NCBI GenBank assembly: GCA_910579515.1
Contig: CAJTUV010000006.1
Coordinates: 51,379-115,378, forward strand
DNA from: an uncultured Hungatella sp.
GTDB taxonomy: Bacteria; Bacillota; Clostridia; Lachnospirales; Lachnospiraceae
DNA: 64,000 nt
Reading direction: 5' to 3'
Position numbers and translations under genes: made by a program. The notes beneath the pieces are model-generated. The model saw only the letters and a program-made list of their open reading frames with translations. It made no database searches and was not told where the DNA came from. Positions 54,223 through 63,052 of the stretch are shown here, one piece after another. Positions within the stretch are counted from its first letter, which is position 1; each line of letters begins with the position of its first letter.

Positions 54223-55764
54223 ATGAGTAAAGTATACCTGGCTTTGCCAGTATTTCTCCCTATTCTTGGCGGACTTTTTCTGTTGGCGATCCGGTCTGAG
54301 ATTGTAGGGGAAAAAAGAGAACGGTACATGAATATAGGAGTTGAGGCTTTGGTGCTTCTAAACAGCCTCATTGTGTTTTGGATTCTTTTTAAAATGTATT
54401 CTTTTCCAGAGGCGGGAGAGTTTCGACTGGTGTTGTTTAAGCTGTTCGGAAATCTGACCGTAATGTTTAAGCTGGATAGGATGGGGAGTGTGTTTGCCGG
54501 ATTGGTGGCTTTTTTATGGCCTCTTGCAACCCTTTTTGCCTTTGAGTATATGAAGGAAGAACACAGAAAGCCAGCTTTTTTTGCATATTATATGATGACC
54601 TATGGCGTGACTATGGGAATTGCCTTTGCGGGAAGTCTCATTACCTTGTATCTGTTTTATGAGACTTTGACATTGGTCACCTTTCCGCTGGTGCTTCATC
54701 CATTGACCAGAGAAGCAGCTAGGGCAAGCAGACAGTATTTATACTATTCCATTGGCGGCGCGGCTTTTGCTTTTTTAGGTCTGGTGTTTGTGCTGGGATT
54801 TTCTGCTACAGGAAATACAGAATTTCTCCCTGGCGGCGTGTTAAATCCTGTTATGGCCCAGGGAAAAGAAAATATTCTTCTTTCTATTTATGTTATGGCA
54901 TTTTTCGGATTCGGCGTCAAGACGGCTCTGTTTCCATGCCACGGCTGGCTGCCCAAGGCTACGGTGGCTCCCACTCCGGTTACAGCCCTTTTGCATGCTG
55001 TGGCTGTGGTTAAGTCCGGCGCTTTTGCCATTTTGAGATTCACATATTTCAGTTTTGGCATTGAGTTTTTGAAGGGAACCTGGGCTCAGTGGGTTGTTAT
55101 GGCGGCAGCGATGATCACCATTGCCTATGGCTCTACCATGGCGGTTCGTGAGGTTCATTGGAAGAGGCGTCTGGCATATTCCACTATCAGCAATCTGTCC
55201 TATATTTTGTTTGGCGCGACGCTTATGAGCCCTGTTGGATTGGCGGCGGCTTTAAGCCATTTGGTAGCCCATGCATTTATGAAGATATGTGCCTTTTTCT
55301 GTGCAGGCGCCGTGATGCACCAGACCGGAAAAACATATATTTATGAGCTGGAAGGGCTGGGAAAGAGGATGCCGGTAACGTTTGGATGTCTTACTATATC
55401 AGGTCTTTCCTTGATGGGAATTCCGCTATTTGCTGGTTTTATCAGCAAATGGAATCTTTGTCAGGCTGCATTTGTATGTGGCGGCCAGGCGTCAGGTTCT
55501 AACTTTGGCTGGCTCCCCTATGTCGGCGTTTGTGTGATTTTGTATTCAGCTCTGATGACAGGAATCTATATGCTTACAGTTTCGGTACGGGCTTATTTTC
55601 CAAGAAATGAAGGCGCAGTGAGAAAAGGTCAGGAGAAGAATTGTGACCCAAACTGGAAGATGCTTCTTCCTCTCTCTGTCTTTGCGGCAGCGATTTTGTT
55701 CATTGGTCTTCATTCGGAACCATTGATGCAGCTTTTGACTGCTATAGGAGGTGAAATGGGATGA
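54223..55764 (+). CDS. NuoL/M/N-like antiporter subunit, third of four
   Basis: 513 aa, about 14 helices. Glutamate in YLFYETLTLVTFPLVL, lysine in GFGVKTALFPCHGWLPKA. The following helix reads TVAPTPVTALLHAVAVVKSG, which differs from the PAPASALLSG form of its neighbours and is closer to NuoL/NuoM. ATG 54223 is preferred to ATG 54220 for its spacing to GGAGGG. Ends overlapping the fourth subunit by 4 bp. Confidence 0.82.
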   Translation: MSKVYLALPVFLPILGGLFLLAIRSEIVGEKRERYMNIGVEALVLLNSLIVFWILFKMYSFPEAGEFRLVLFKLFGNLTVMFKLDRMGSVFAGLVAFLWPLATLFAFEYMKEEHRKPAFFAYYMMTYGVTMGIAFAGSLITLYLFYETLTLVTFPLVLHPLTREAARASRQYLYYSIGGAAFAFLGLVFVLGFSATGNTEFLPGGVLNPVMAQGKENILLSIYVMAFFGFGVKTALFPCHGWLPKATVAPTPVTALLHAVAVVKSGAFAILRFTYFSFGIEFLKGTWAQWVVMAAAMITIAYGSTMAVREVHWKRRLAYSTISNLSYILFGATLMSPVGLAAALSHLVAHAFMKICAFFCAGAVMHQTGKTYIYELEGLGKRMPVTFGCLTISGLSLMGIPLFAGFISKWNLCQAAFVCGGQASGSNFGWLPYVGVCVILYSALMTGIYMLTVSVRAYFPRNEGAVRKGQEKNCDPNWKMLLPLSVFAAAILFIGLHSEPLMQLLTAIGGEMG

Positions 55765-57734
55765 GTGTTGTATGGGATCTTGCGCTTCCACAGGTTTGCG
55801 GCCTGGGATTGCATCTATGCTTAGATGGTTTTCGGCTGGTCTACATCTGTATCGCTATTTTGATGTGGACTGTAAGCGGAGTGTTTTCCAAAGAGTATAT
55901 GGCCCATTATAAAAATCATGGAAGATATTATGGCTTTTTCTGGGCTACTTTTGCGGCGACAGTGGGAGTGTTCTTATCCGCTGATTTGTACACTACTTTT
56001 ATCTTTTTTGAGATTATGTCTTTTACCTCTTATGTATGGGTGGCCTTTGACGAGCGCAGGGAAAGCCTGAGAGCGGCACAGACCTACCTAGCTGTAGCGG
56101 TGATTGGCGGTATGGTTATGCTTTTGGGATTATTTTTGCTGTACGATTTATTTGGAACTCTCGAGATTGACAGGCTTGGCGGGATGGCCAAGGAGGTCCT
56201 TAACAACAGGGAGGGCGCGGCGGATGGGATCTCTAAGAGATGTGGCATCTTCCCCTCTTCGGCGGCACAGCTTTACACAGCGGCTGGTTTGCTTTTATTT
56301 GGCTTTGGAGCCAAGGCCGGAATGTTTCCGCTTCATATTTGGCTTCCGAAGGCCCACCCAGAGGCCCCTGCACCTACCAGTGCTTTGCTGTCAGGAATTT
56401 TAACCAAGGCTGGAGTGTTTGGAATCATTGTAGTGTCTATGGTACTGTTTGAAGCGGAGGAGGCCTGGGGGACTCTGATTGTGGCTCTGGGGTTGATTAC
56501 TATGTTTTTAGGGGCGTTTCTGGCAGTGTTTTCCATAAATTTGAAGAGGACTCTTGCATGTTCGTCGATTTCTCAGATTGGTTTTATTCTCACTGGAATC
56601 GGCATGTCCTGCCTGTTGAAAAGTGCAGGAGAAAGCAATGCCCTGGCTGTTCGCGGAGCTTTTTTGCACATGGTGAACCATTCATTGTTTAAGCTGGTGC
56701 TGTTTTTATGCGCAGGAGTGGTTTTCATGAACCTGCACCAGTTGGAATTAAATGATATCAGGGGATTTGGGAGAAAGAAACCAGTTCTGGCCTTTTGCTT
56801 CCTTATGGGTGCTCTGGGGATTGGCGGAATCCCTCTCTGGAATGGTTATATCAGTAAGACGCTGATTCATGAAAGCATTGTAGAGTACATGGAGCTTATG
56901 GGGAGTCCATCGGTCTGGAAGAACGTGGAATGGGTATTTTTGTTCAGCGGCGGTATGACAGTGGCCTATATGTTAAAGTTGTTTGTGGCTCTGTTTGTGG
57001 AAAAACATCCACAACGTCAGGCGGAATTTGATTCTATGAAAGGGATGAACCGCTTCAGCGCCATTGCATTATCAGCAGCGGCTGTGATTCTGCCAGTTTT
57101 GGGCTTTGCTCCTCATCTTACCATGGACAGAATTGCGGATTTAGGGCAGGAATTTTTCTTAGGTGCTCATGGGCATCAGGTTTCCTATTTTTCGTTTCAA
57201 AATTTAAAGGGCGGTTTGATTTCTATCGGGATAGGCGTCGTTTTATATGTTGTTGTGGTTCGTGGATATTTCATGGAGAAGGAGGCAGAGGGAAAACGAT
57301 ATGTGAACCGCTGGCCTTCTTGGCTGGATCTGGAGAATTTGATTTACCGTCCAATCATAAACGCATTTTTAGCGATTTCGGCAGTTGTTTGCAGGTGTGT
57401 GGATCAGGGGATTGATGGAATTGTACTTTTGGCCAGAGTTACTACTCATAGTCAGAAGCCAAAGCCCAGACAGCAGCATGATATGAACCAGCTGGCCTAT
57501 TCCCTTGGGTATATGATTGACAGGATGGGGGATTTTGCTGACAGGCTGCGTCTTCCCGGAAAGAAACGGGCAGGAGAGAGAAAGTCTGTGATACCGAAGC
57601 TCGTGCGGAGAGAGCAGGAGATTAAGGTGACCGGAAAGCTGGTGGAAGAAAGCTTTTCCTTTGGACTTTTGCTGTTCTGTATCGGATTGTGTTTGACATT
57701 AGGATATTTGTTGGCAATGTTTTGGGCATTGTAA
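55761..57734 (+). CDS. NuoL/M/N-like antiporter subunit with C-terminal extension, fourth of four
   Basis: 657 aa, the longest of the set. Glutamate in FIFFEIMSFTSYVWV and lysine in GFGAKAGMFPLHIWLPKAH are kept; PEAPAPTSALLSGILTKAG follows. After the 14-helix core, about 150 extra residues include a helix near YLLVVVRGYF-like (IGVVLYVVVVRGYF), a charged stretch and a last membrane helix (SFGLLLFCIGLCLTLGYLLAMF). The extension recalls, but is not shown to be, the lateral helix of NuoL. It is the last gene of the operon. Confidence 0.8.
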   Translation: MSVVWDLALPQVCGLGLHLCLDGFRLVYICIAILMWTVSGVFSKEYMAHYKNHGRYYGFFWATFAATVGVFLSADLYTTFIFFEIMSFTSYVWVAFDERRESLRAAQTYLAVAVIGGMVMLLGLFLLYDLFGTLEIDRLGGMAKEVLNNREGAADGISKRCGIFPSSAAQLYTAAGLLLFGFGAKAGMFPLHIWLPKAHPEAPAPTSALLSGILTKAGVFGIIVVSMVLFEAEEAWGTLIVALGLITMFLGAFLAVFSINLKRTLACSSISQIGFILTGIGMSCLLKSAGESNALAVRGAFLHMVNHSLFKLVLFLCAGVVFMNLHQLELNDIRGFGRKKPVLAFCFLMGALGIGGIPLWNGYISKTLIHESIVEYMELMGSPSVWKNVEWVFLFSGGMTVAYMLKLFVALFVEKHPQRQAEFDSMKGMNRFSAIALSAAAVILPVLGFAPHLTMDRIADLGQEFFLGAHGHQVSYFSFQNLKGGLISIGIGVVLYVVVVRGYFMEKEAEGKRYVNRWPSWLDLENLIYRPIINAFLAISAVVCRCVDQGIDGIVLLARVTTHSQKPKPRQQHDMNQLAYSLGYMIDRMGDFADRLRLPGKKRAGERKSVIPKLVRREQEIKVTGKLVEESFSFGLLLFCIGLCLTLGYLLAMFWAL

Positions 57735-57820
57735 TTTGCTGTAAGGACGGGATAGCTGCTTTTCTGGCTGGAAAGAGAGAAAGGAAAAGCAGATTCTGAC
57801 TAAAGGAAGAAAGAAATGAT

Positions 57821-57867
57821 AAACAGGCTAAAAGATGCAAAACAAGCATTTTTTGGCCTGTTTTATT
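57821..57867 (+). terminator. Terminator of the Mrp/Mbh-type operon
   Basis: AAACAGGC (57821-57828) pairs with GCCTGTTT (57856-57863); an inner AAAAGATGC/GCATTTTTT stem extends it. TTTTATTG follows. Confidence 0.7.
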
Positions 57868-57970
57868 GTGAAGAGAATATTTAAGGACAAAAACTATATA
57901 CTTCATGGACAAAATGGTTTATTATTGAATAAAGTGCTATACTAAACGTAAGCTCTGTAAAGGAGAGACT

Positions 57971-58690
57971 ATGGAATGGACAAAAGAGAAAGTCATTGAA
58001 CGGTTACATGAGATCGAGAAAAAGGGGTATGTACCGATTCCAGAAGGCATGTATCGCCATGATGACGGAATTGTGGGGCAGGTACTGGAACGAGAGTTTG
58101 GGGTAGATGAGAACAACTTGCATATTGCAGATCTTGGAACGTATGAGCTGAAGGGACTTCGGTATAAAGAGAAGAAGGGAAACAGACTGACTCTATTCCA
58201 TCAGAGATCCACTTCTGGCATGACTCCTTTGGAAATCTTTGAAAGATTCTGCTATGAGAAACCGTCCATTCGTGACGGAAGTATGAAGAGAAAGCTTTTT
58301 ACAACTGTAAAAGGGGACAGAAAAAATAACCTTGGTTTCATTTTGAAGGCAAGAAATGCACATGCGGTAGATTTGTATCATTGTGAGGAATATCTGGCAA
58401 CATGGGATTTGGAAAGCGGAAAGAGGAAGATTGATCAGATCCTTCTTGCCCTTGCCAAGACCCAGGGGAGAATGAACTCAAAAGAAGAGAGATTTCATTA
58501 TGTGAAAGGGTATATTTTGAGCGGGCAAAAGGATATCTATGAGGCGATTTACGCCGGCGCGGTGGTACTGGAATTTTGTATTGACCAACCGGCAGACCAG
58601 ACTGCGGCTCCCCATGACAGAGGACCGCATATCAGGATTCCGGTAGCAAAGCTGGATAAGCTTTTTAAGCATGTGGAACAGGTGTTGTAA
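57971..58690 (+). CDS. Type II restriction endonuclease, MvaI/BcnI family
   Basis: 239-aa monomer-type restriction enzyme. The PD-(D/E)XK catalytic signature is D54-x4-E59-x-K61 in ADLGTYELKG, preceded by GIVGQVLEREFG, both typical of the MvaI/BcnI family. These cut CC(W/S)GG-type sites; the exact sequence recognised here is an inference. GGAGAGAC precedes the ATG. Its 3' end overlaps the convergent methyltransferase gene by 26 bp. No controller (C) gene is seen. Confidence 0.85.
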   Translation: MEWTKEKVIERLHEIEKKGYVPIPEGMYRHDDGIVGQVLEREFGVDENNLHIADLGTYELKGLRYKEKKGNRLTLFHQRSTSGMTPLEIFERFCYEKPSIRDGSMKRKLFTTVKGDRKNNLGFILKARNAHAVDLYHCEEYLATWDLESGKRKIDQILLALAKTQGRMNSKEERFHYVKGYILSGQKDIYEAIYAGAVVLEFCIDQPADQTAAPHDRGPHIRIPVAKLDKLFKHVEQVL

Positions 58691-59543
58691 GGCTTTCTTC
58701 AAAACGATCTTGCGCGAAATTAAAAAACTCCTGATTGATTTCAAAGCCGATGCAGTTTCGTTTAAGCCGGTGGCATACTACCCAAGTGGTGCCGGTTCCT
58801 AAAAACGGATCCAAAACCATACCATCTTCTGGACTTGCGCATAATACAATTTGTTCCACCAGTTTTTCTGGAAATGTGGCTGTGTGACTACCAGTTAATG
58901 GCTGGGTATTGATTGCCCATACATCGCCGGGGTTTTTCATATTTCCATTAGCCCCCGGAATTTTAATTGCATCCAGATTAAAAAAATACTTTTTATTGAT
59001 AACAAAATGAAATACATGTTCGTAAGTATTATTGAGACGATCTGTAACGCTTGCAGGGATGCGGTTAGGTTTCTGCCAAATAATGTCGTCTCTGAGAAGC
59101 CAGCCTCTTTCCTGCATTTCGATTGCGAACCGTGAGGGAATCAGCAGCAGCTGTTTGTTTTGATACAGTTTTCCGTTTTGTTTAATTTTAGGCTGGAGGG
59201 GTTTGGTTGTGAAATACTTTTCCTTTCTCTCCTTTTGAGCCTGAGTGATATTTCCGTTTTCATCTAAGTACTTATTCCATGCGCCGGCGCCGGAGCCAAA
59301 ATAAGTGTCTCCAACATTAATAAAAACATTGGCGGAAGGCTTAAGGTATGGTTTCAGCGTGTCGAAAAAATCGGCAAGCCTTTTAACGTATGCCTCCGGC
59401 GTATCCTCCGAGCCTATTTCTCCCTTTCCGTTATAGATTCGTTTCGCCCAATACGGCGGAGAGGTCACAAGTAAATCTATAGATTCATGTGGTATCTGCT
59501 CAATTAATTGAAGAGTGTCTCCACACTCAATGATATGATTCAT
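58665..59543 (-). CDS. DNA methyltransferase, N4-cytosine type (beta class)
   Basis: Protective methyltransferase of the restriction system, 292 aa. The catalytic motif TSPPYW (residues 27-32) precedes the SAM-binding DPFLGTGTTW near residue 250, the beta-class order. The SPPY form is typical of m4C enzymes, and MvaI/BcnI systems use m4C methylation, in agreement with the partner nuclease. RDDIIWQKPN is another family segment. It has its own promoter on the minus strand. Confidence 0.88.
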   Translation of the reverse strand: MNHIIECGDTLQLIEQIPHESIDLLVTSPPYWAKRIYNGKGEIGSEDTPEAYVKRLADFFDTLKPYLKPSANVFINVGDTYFGSGAGAWNKYLDENGNITQAQKERKEKYFTTKPLQPKIKQNGKLYQNKQLLLIPSRFAIEMQERGWLLRDDIIWQKPNRIPASVTDRLNNTYEHVFHFVINKKYFFNLDAIKIPGANGNMKNPGDVWAINTQPLTGSHTATFPEKLVEQIVLCASPEDGMVLDPFLGTGTTWVVCHRLKRNCIGFEINQEFFNFAQDRFEESLTTPVPHA

Positions 59544-59585
59544 TCTTTCTTCTCCTTGAAGGTGTGCGTTTTTCAGGACAGTCTG

Positions 59586-59614
59586 ATTATAACGCGAAAA
59601 TAAATTGAACTCAA
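59586..59614 (-). promoter_or_regulatory. Promoter of the methyltransferase gene
   Basis: On the minus strand TTGAGT (59614-59609), 17 bp, TATAAT (59591-59586). Confidence 0.7.
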
Positions 59615-59660
59615 CCTTTATTTCACTTTTCGGATACAGAAAGATTTTTTGCCGATAGGA

Positions 59661-59689
59661 AAAACGCTCTTTAGGACAGGGCGTTTTTC
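59661..59689 (-). terminator. Terminator overlapping the 3' end of thiT
   Basis: AAAAACGC (59661-59668) and GCGTTTTT (59682-59689) form a symmetric hairpin. On the minus strand one arm encodes the last codons of thiT and the other, with its T run, follows the stop. Confidence 0.7.
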
Positions 59690-60336
59690 TTAATTTGGGC
59701 CAGGGCTTTTGATACAGAGGGGATCAGAATCACGCACACTGTCAGGGCGCCTTCTGTTAAAATGTAGGAATAGTTGTAAATAATTGGATAGACGCTGGTC
59801 AAAGCTTTTGGAAAATTATCAGGCATGTAGTCCATCCAGTACAGATACCCACCTAAGGTGTGAAAGGCACCGCGGACGAGGATTCCTAAAAGATATCCTT
59901 TCAGAAGGCCCTTTTTGGATTTGTGGAAAAGTCCTGCAAGTCCAAGACCTGCAAATGCCAGTAGATAGTCGCAGCATACCTGGAACAGAGAGAGGACATA
60001 AGGTTCTTGAAGAAATTGTAAGATTCCATAAGCCAGTCCGGCCATTACCCCTACTCCAGGCCCATAACAGTATCCTATGAGGCAGATGAAAAGCATACTG
60101 AATAAGGTCACGGAACCGCCATAGGGCATAGAAAAAACCTTAATATAAGCTGTCACAAAGGACAGAGCAACGGCTGTTGCGCAGTATACAAGCTGTTTGG
60201 TGGTGAGTTTCTGGCGGGAACTGTTTTTGCCACTGAGCCAGGCCGCACAAAGAATAAGGGCAATGGTGAGAACACTGCAGAAAATGTAGCCTAAAAGAGT
60301 CAGGCCGCCATCAGGGGTAACAATAGAAATAGACAT
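59671..60336 (-). CDS. thiT: Thiamine transporter ThiT (ECF S component)
   Basis: Substrate-binding membrane subunit of an energy-coupling-factor thiamine importer, 221 aa with six helices after a short extra N-terminal helix. YGGSVTLFSMLFICLIGY and GPGVGVMAGLAYGILQF are typical of ThiT. The EcfA1A2T energising module is not nearby and is presumably shared. Expression is under the TPP riboswitch upstream. The ATG is placed 7 nt after GGAGG. Confidence 0.92.
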   Translation of the reverse strand: MSISIVTPDGGLTLLGYIFCSVLTIALILCAAWLSGKNSSRQKLTTKQLVYCATAVALSFVTAYIKVFSMPYGGSVTLFSMLFICLIGYCYGPGVGVMAGLAYGILQFLQEPYVLSLFQVCCDYLLAFAGLGLAGLFHKSKKGLLKGYLLGILVRGAFHTLGGYLYWMDYMPDNFPKALTSVYPIIYNYSYILTEGALTVCVILIPSVSKALAQIKKNALS

Positions 60337-60343
60337 AAAAAAT

Positions 60344-60365
60344 CCTCCTTTGCATGTGCAGGAGG
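60344..60365 (-). promoter_or_regulatory. Hairpin sequestering the thiT ribosome binding site
   Basis: On the minus strand CCTCC (60365-60361) pairs with the thiT Shine-Dalgarno GGAGG (60348-60344), helped by an inner TGC/GCA. It is followed by six Ts, so it could block translation, transcription or both when TPP is bound. Confidence 0.55.
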
Positions 60366-60387
60366 GGACTACTAAAAGGTAAGTATA

Positions 60388-60474
60388 TAGCTTCCTTACG
60401 CCGGTATTACCCGGTTCAAGTAGTGAGGGTCCGACGTAGAAACGTCAATCTCAGCCATCAATGGCTCCCCTAGC
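60388..60474 (-). ncRNA. TPP riboswitch (THI element)
   Basis: The minus strand shows the THI-box core: GGGGAGCC, GGCTGAGA, a variable stem with GACCC, then TTGAACCGGGTAATACCGGC and GTAAGGAAGC. It lies 50 nt ahead of thiT and binds thiamine pyrophosphate to switch the gene off. Confidence 0.93.
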
Positions 60475-60587
60475 ATGTGATTATTTTTTTATCAGTATAG
60501 CGCAGAGCCTTAATGATGTCAATCGAAAGCGTATAATTTTCTCATATATGATCAGAATATCCCATAGCAGAAAAAGGAGGGAATTTT

Positions 60588-61016
60588 ATGTGGGGAATTG
60601 TGATCGCGCTTCTATCCGGCGCACTTATGAGTATACAGGGAGTATTTAACACAGAAGTGACAAAACAAACGAGTATCTGGGTCTCCTCAGGGTGGGTTCA
60701 GTTGACTGCGCTGCTCACCTGTATTGTGATGTGGGTTTTTACAGGAAGACAGGAAATTGGAGGACTGTGGCAGGTTCATCCATGGTATATGCTGACAGGA
60801 GGTATTCTGGGCGCTCTGATTACGTACACAGTGATTAAAAGTGTAGGAAGTTTAGGTCCTGCCCGTTCCGCTCTTTTGATTGTTGTCGCTCAGATTATTG
60901 TTGCTTATGGAATAGAGGTTCTGGGACTATTTGGTGTTGAGAAAACTGGATGGGAATGGAAAAAAGCCATAGGAGCCTTGATTGCAATTATTGGAATCAT
61001 TATTTTCAGAAAATAA
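60588..61016 (+). CDS. DMT-family transporter YdcZ (DUF606)
   Basis: 142 aa, five hydrophobic helices, half of the usual ten-helix DMT unit, as normal for the YdcZ family. The opening GIVIALLSGALMSIQGVFN and AIGALIAIIGIIIFRK at the end are typical. Substrate unknown. Its start follows AAAAGGAGG. It is divergent from thiT; a TATAAT at 60532-60537 may be its -10 but the -35 is weak. Confidence 0.8.
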   Translation: MWGIVIALLSGALMSIQGVFNTEVTKQTSIWVSSGWVQLTALLTCIVMWVFTGRQEIGGLWQVHPWYMLTGGILGALITYTVIKSVGSLGPARSALLIVVAQIIVAYGIEVLGLFGVEKTGWEWKKAIGALIAIIGIIIFRK

Positions 61017-61029
61017 CTGGAAATAATAC

Positions 61030-61058
61030 TTGTATTTACTTCCTGATTTAGGTAGAAT
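61030..61058 (+). promoter_or_regulatory. Promoter of comEA
   Basis: TTGTAT (61030-61035), 17 bp, TAGAAT (61053-61058). Confidence 0.6.
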
Positions 61059-61105
61059 AGATACAGGCGGAAGATGGTGCTCTCCCAAAATGAAGGAGGG
61101 ATACC

Positions 61106-61792
61106 ATGAAAAACAAGAATCTAAAATTATTGTTGACAGTCATATGCATGTTGGCTGCAGGCATATGCTATCATTACAGCAGACAAACAGGCAGGACTCA
61201 GGAAAGCGGACAGGTACTGGAGTTTTCGGAGGAGGACAGGCAAAGGCCAAAGAGCCGGAATAGTTCCAACGGAATAAAATCAGATACAGGTTTGAGATAT
61301 GAAAGTGCGGCAGATTCGGAGCTGGAGACGGGTGCGAAGCCTGCCGTTCCTTTTACGGAAGAGATTTCCTGTTTTGTGCATGTATGCGGAGAGGTAAAAG
61401 AGCCCGGAGTCTATGAGATGAAGCAAGGAGACAGGGTATTCCATGCTATTGAAAAAGCCGGCGGCTTTACAGACGAGGCGGCGCAGGGGTATCTGAATCT
61501 TGCTTTGGAAGTCACAGATGGAATGAAACTTGCGGTGCCGCCAAAGGAATGGGTGGATGCTCAGACATTCCAGGAGGGAGAGTCAGAGGAAGTACCGACT
61601 GGAAAGGTGGACTTAAATACTGCTACCAAAGAAGAGCTGATGACTTTAAAAGGCGTTGGCCAGGCTAAGGCGGAGAGTATCCTTGAATATCGAGATACTC
61701 ATGGGAAATTTCAGGCGATAGAAGACATAATGAATATACCAGGCATCAAAGAAGGTGCTTTTGAAAAGATAAAAGACGACATCACAGTCTAG
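61106..61792 (+). CDS. comEA: ComEA-type DNA-binding competence protein
   Basis: Membrane-anchored DNA receptor of 228 aa. An N-terminal helix (LLLTVICMLAAGICYHY) is followed by a linker, an SLBB domain (about 88-145, FVHVCGEVKEPGVYEMKQGD) and a helix-hairpin-helix pair (about 167-226, KVDLNTATKEELMTLKGVG). In transformable bacteria it binds DNA at the surface for ComEC. comEC is not adjacent here. GAAGGAGGG precedes the start. Confidence 0.88.
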   Translation: MKNKNLKLLLTVICMLAAGICYHYSRQTGRTQESGQVLEFSEEDRQRPKSRNSSNGIKSDTGLRYESAADSELETGAKPAVPFTEEISCFVHVCGEVKEPGVYEMKQGDRVFHAIEKAGGFTDEAAQGYLNLALEVTDGMKLAVPPKEWVDAQTFQEGESEEVPTGKVDLNTATKEELMTLKGVGQAKAESILEYRDTHGKFQAIEDIMNIPGIKEGAFEKIKDDITV

Positions 61793-61809
61793 GGAAAAAG
61801 AGGTGTGGA

Positions 61810-62511
61810 ATGGCGAAGGTTTTGGTAGTAGATGATGAAAAATTAATTGTAAAGGGAATCCGTTTCAGCTTAGAACAGGATGGAATGGACGTAGATTGTG
61901 CATATGATGGGGAGGAAGCGATTCGCTGTGCAAGGGAAAAGGAATATGATGTAATTTTGCTGGATGTGATGCTTCCTAAGGCAGACGGACTGGAGGTCTG
62001 TCAGAGTATTCGGGAATTTTCTGAGGTCCCTATTATTATGCTGACGGCTAAGGGCGACGATATGGATAAGATTTTAGGGCTGGAATACGGCGCTGATGAT
62101 TATATTACGAAACCATTTAACATTTTAGAGGTAAAGGCTAGAATCAAGGCGATCCTTCGCAGAAATTCCAAACGGGACAAACGCCCTCAGGAGCCGGAAC
62201 GGCGGATTATCATAGCTGGAAGTTTACGGCTGGACAGAGACGGACGGAGGGTGTTTGTAAATAGTAAAGAAATAAATCTGACAGCAAAGGAGTTTGATTT
62301 GCTGGAGCTCTTGGCATGTAATCCTAATAAGGTATATAGCAGAGAGGCTTTGCTGGGATTTGTGTGGGGCAATAAGGCAGATTCTGGAGATGTGCGTACT
62401 GTAGATGTTCATGTGCGAAGACTGAGAGAGAAGATAGAACCAAGTCCAAGTGCTCCCCAGTTTGTACATACCAAGTGGGGAGTGGGATACTATTTTCGGG
62501 CCCAGGGGTGA
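61810..62511 (+). CDS. OmpR/PhoB-type response regulator, no adjacent kinase
   Basis: 233 aa. The receiver domain has the acidic pair D8-D9, the phosphoacceptor D52 (VILLDVMLPK) and KP in DDYITKPFN. The winged-helix output domain at about 145-230 (LTAKEFDLLELLACNPNKVY is its family region) binds DNA. No histidine kinase lies next to it; it sits between comEA and rlmH, 17 bp and 6 bp from them. It is therefore an orphan in this window. Confidence 0.9.
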   Translation: MAKVLVVDDEKLIVKGIRFSLEQDGMDVDCAYDGEEAIRCAREKEYDVILLDVMLPKADGLEVCQSIREFSEVPIIMLTAKGDDMDKILGLEYGADDYITKPFNILEVKARIKAILRRNSKRDKRPQEPERRIIIAGSLRLDRDGRRVFVNSKEINLTAKEFDLLELLACNPNKVYSREALLGFVWGNKADSGDVRTVDVHVRRLREKIEPSPSAPQFVHTKWGVGYYFRAQG

Positions 62512-62517
62512 ATTTTT

Positions 62518-62997
62518 ATGAAAATTACGCTTGTGACAGTGGGGAAAATCAAGGAATCCTATTTGGCAGACGCCATTGAAGAGTATAAAAAACGTCTGGG
62601 ACGTTACTGTAAACTGGAGATTCTTCAGGTAGCGGATGAGAAAACCCCGGATAATGCCAGTGCTTTATTGGAGGAGCAGATTAAGGATAAAGAAGGGGAA
62701 CGAATCTTGGCCCTAATCCGAGCGGAAGCATATGTGGTGGCTCTTGCCATAGAGGGCATGATGTTAACTTCAGAAGGCTTGGCAGAAAAAATAGGAAGAT
62801 TGGGCGTGGATGGCGTCAGTCATTTGGTGTTTATTATTGGCGGTTCTTTAGGGCTGTCCAGAAACGTGCTAAGCAGGGCTGACTATCAGTTAAGCTTTTC
62901 TAAAATGACATTTCCTCATCAGATGATGCGAGTAATTTTGCTGGAGCAGATTTATCGGAGTTACCGGATTTTGAATCATGAACCATATCATAAGTAA
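62518..62997 (+). CDS. rlmH: 23S rRNA pseudouridine1915 N3-methyltransferase
   Basis: SPOUT-fold methyltransferase of 159 aa that modifies pseudouridine 1915 in helix 69 of 23S rRNA. The deep-knot motif FIIGGSLGLS and the ending LLEQIYRSYRILNHEPYHK (cited as region 141-159) are diagnostic. It is 6 bp downstream of the response regulator and ends before a terminator. Confidence 0.94.
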   Translation: MKITLVTVGKIKESYLADAIEEYKKRLGRYCKLEILQVADEKTPDNASALLEEQIKDKEGERILALIRAEAYVVALAIEGMMLTSEGLAEKIGRLGVDGVSHLVFIIGGSLGLSRNVLSRADYQLSFSKMTFPHQMMRVILLEQIYRSYRILNHEPYHK

Positions 62998-63052
62998 AGG
63001 CGAAAAGGAACGGATGTTCTTGGAAATAAAAGAGAATAAGAGTTATATTTTT

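Noticed and set aside
57735..57970. Additional small gene between the antiporter operon and the restriction enzyme
   Set aside because: Only a terminator hairpin and AT-rich promoter-like DNA were found; no frame with a ribosome site.
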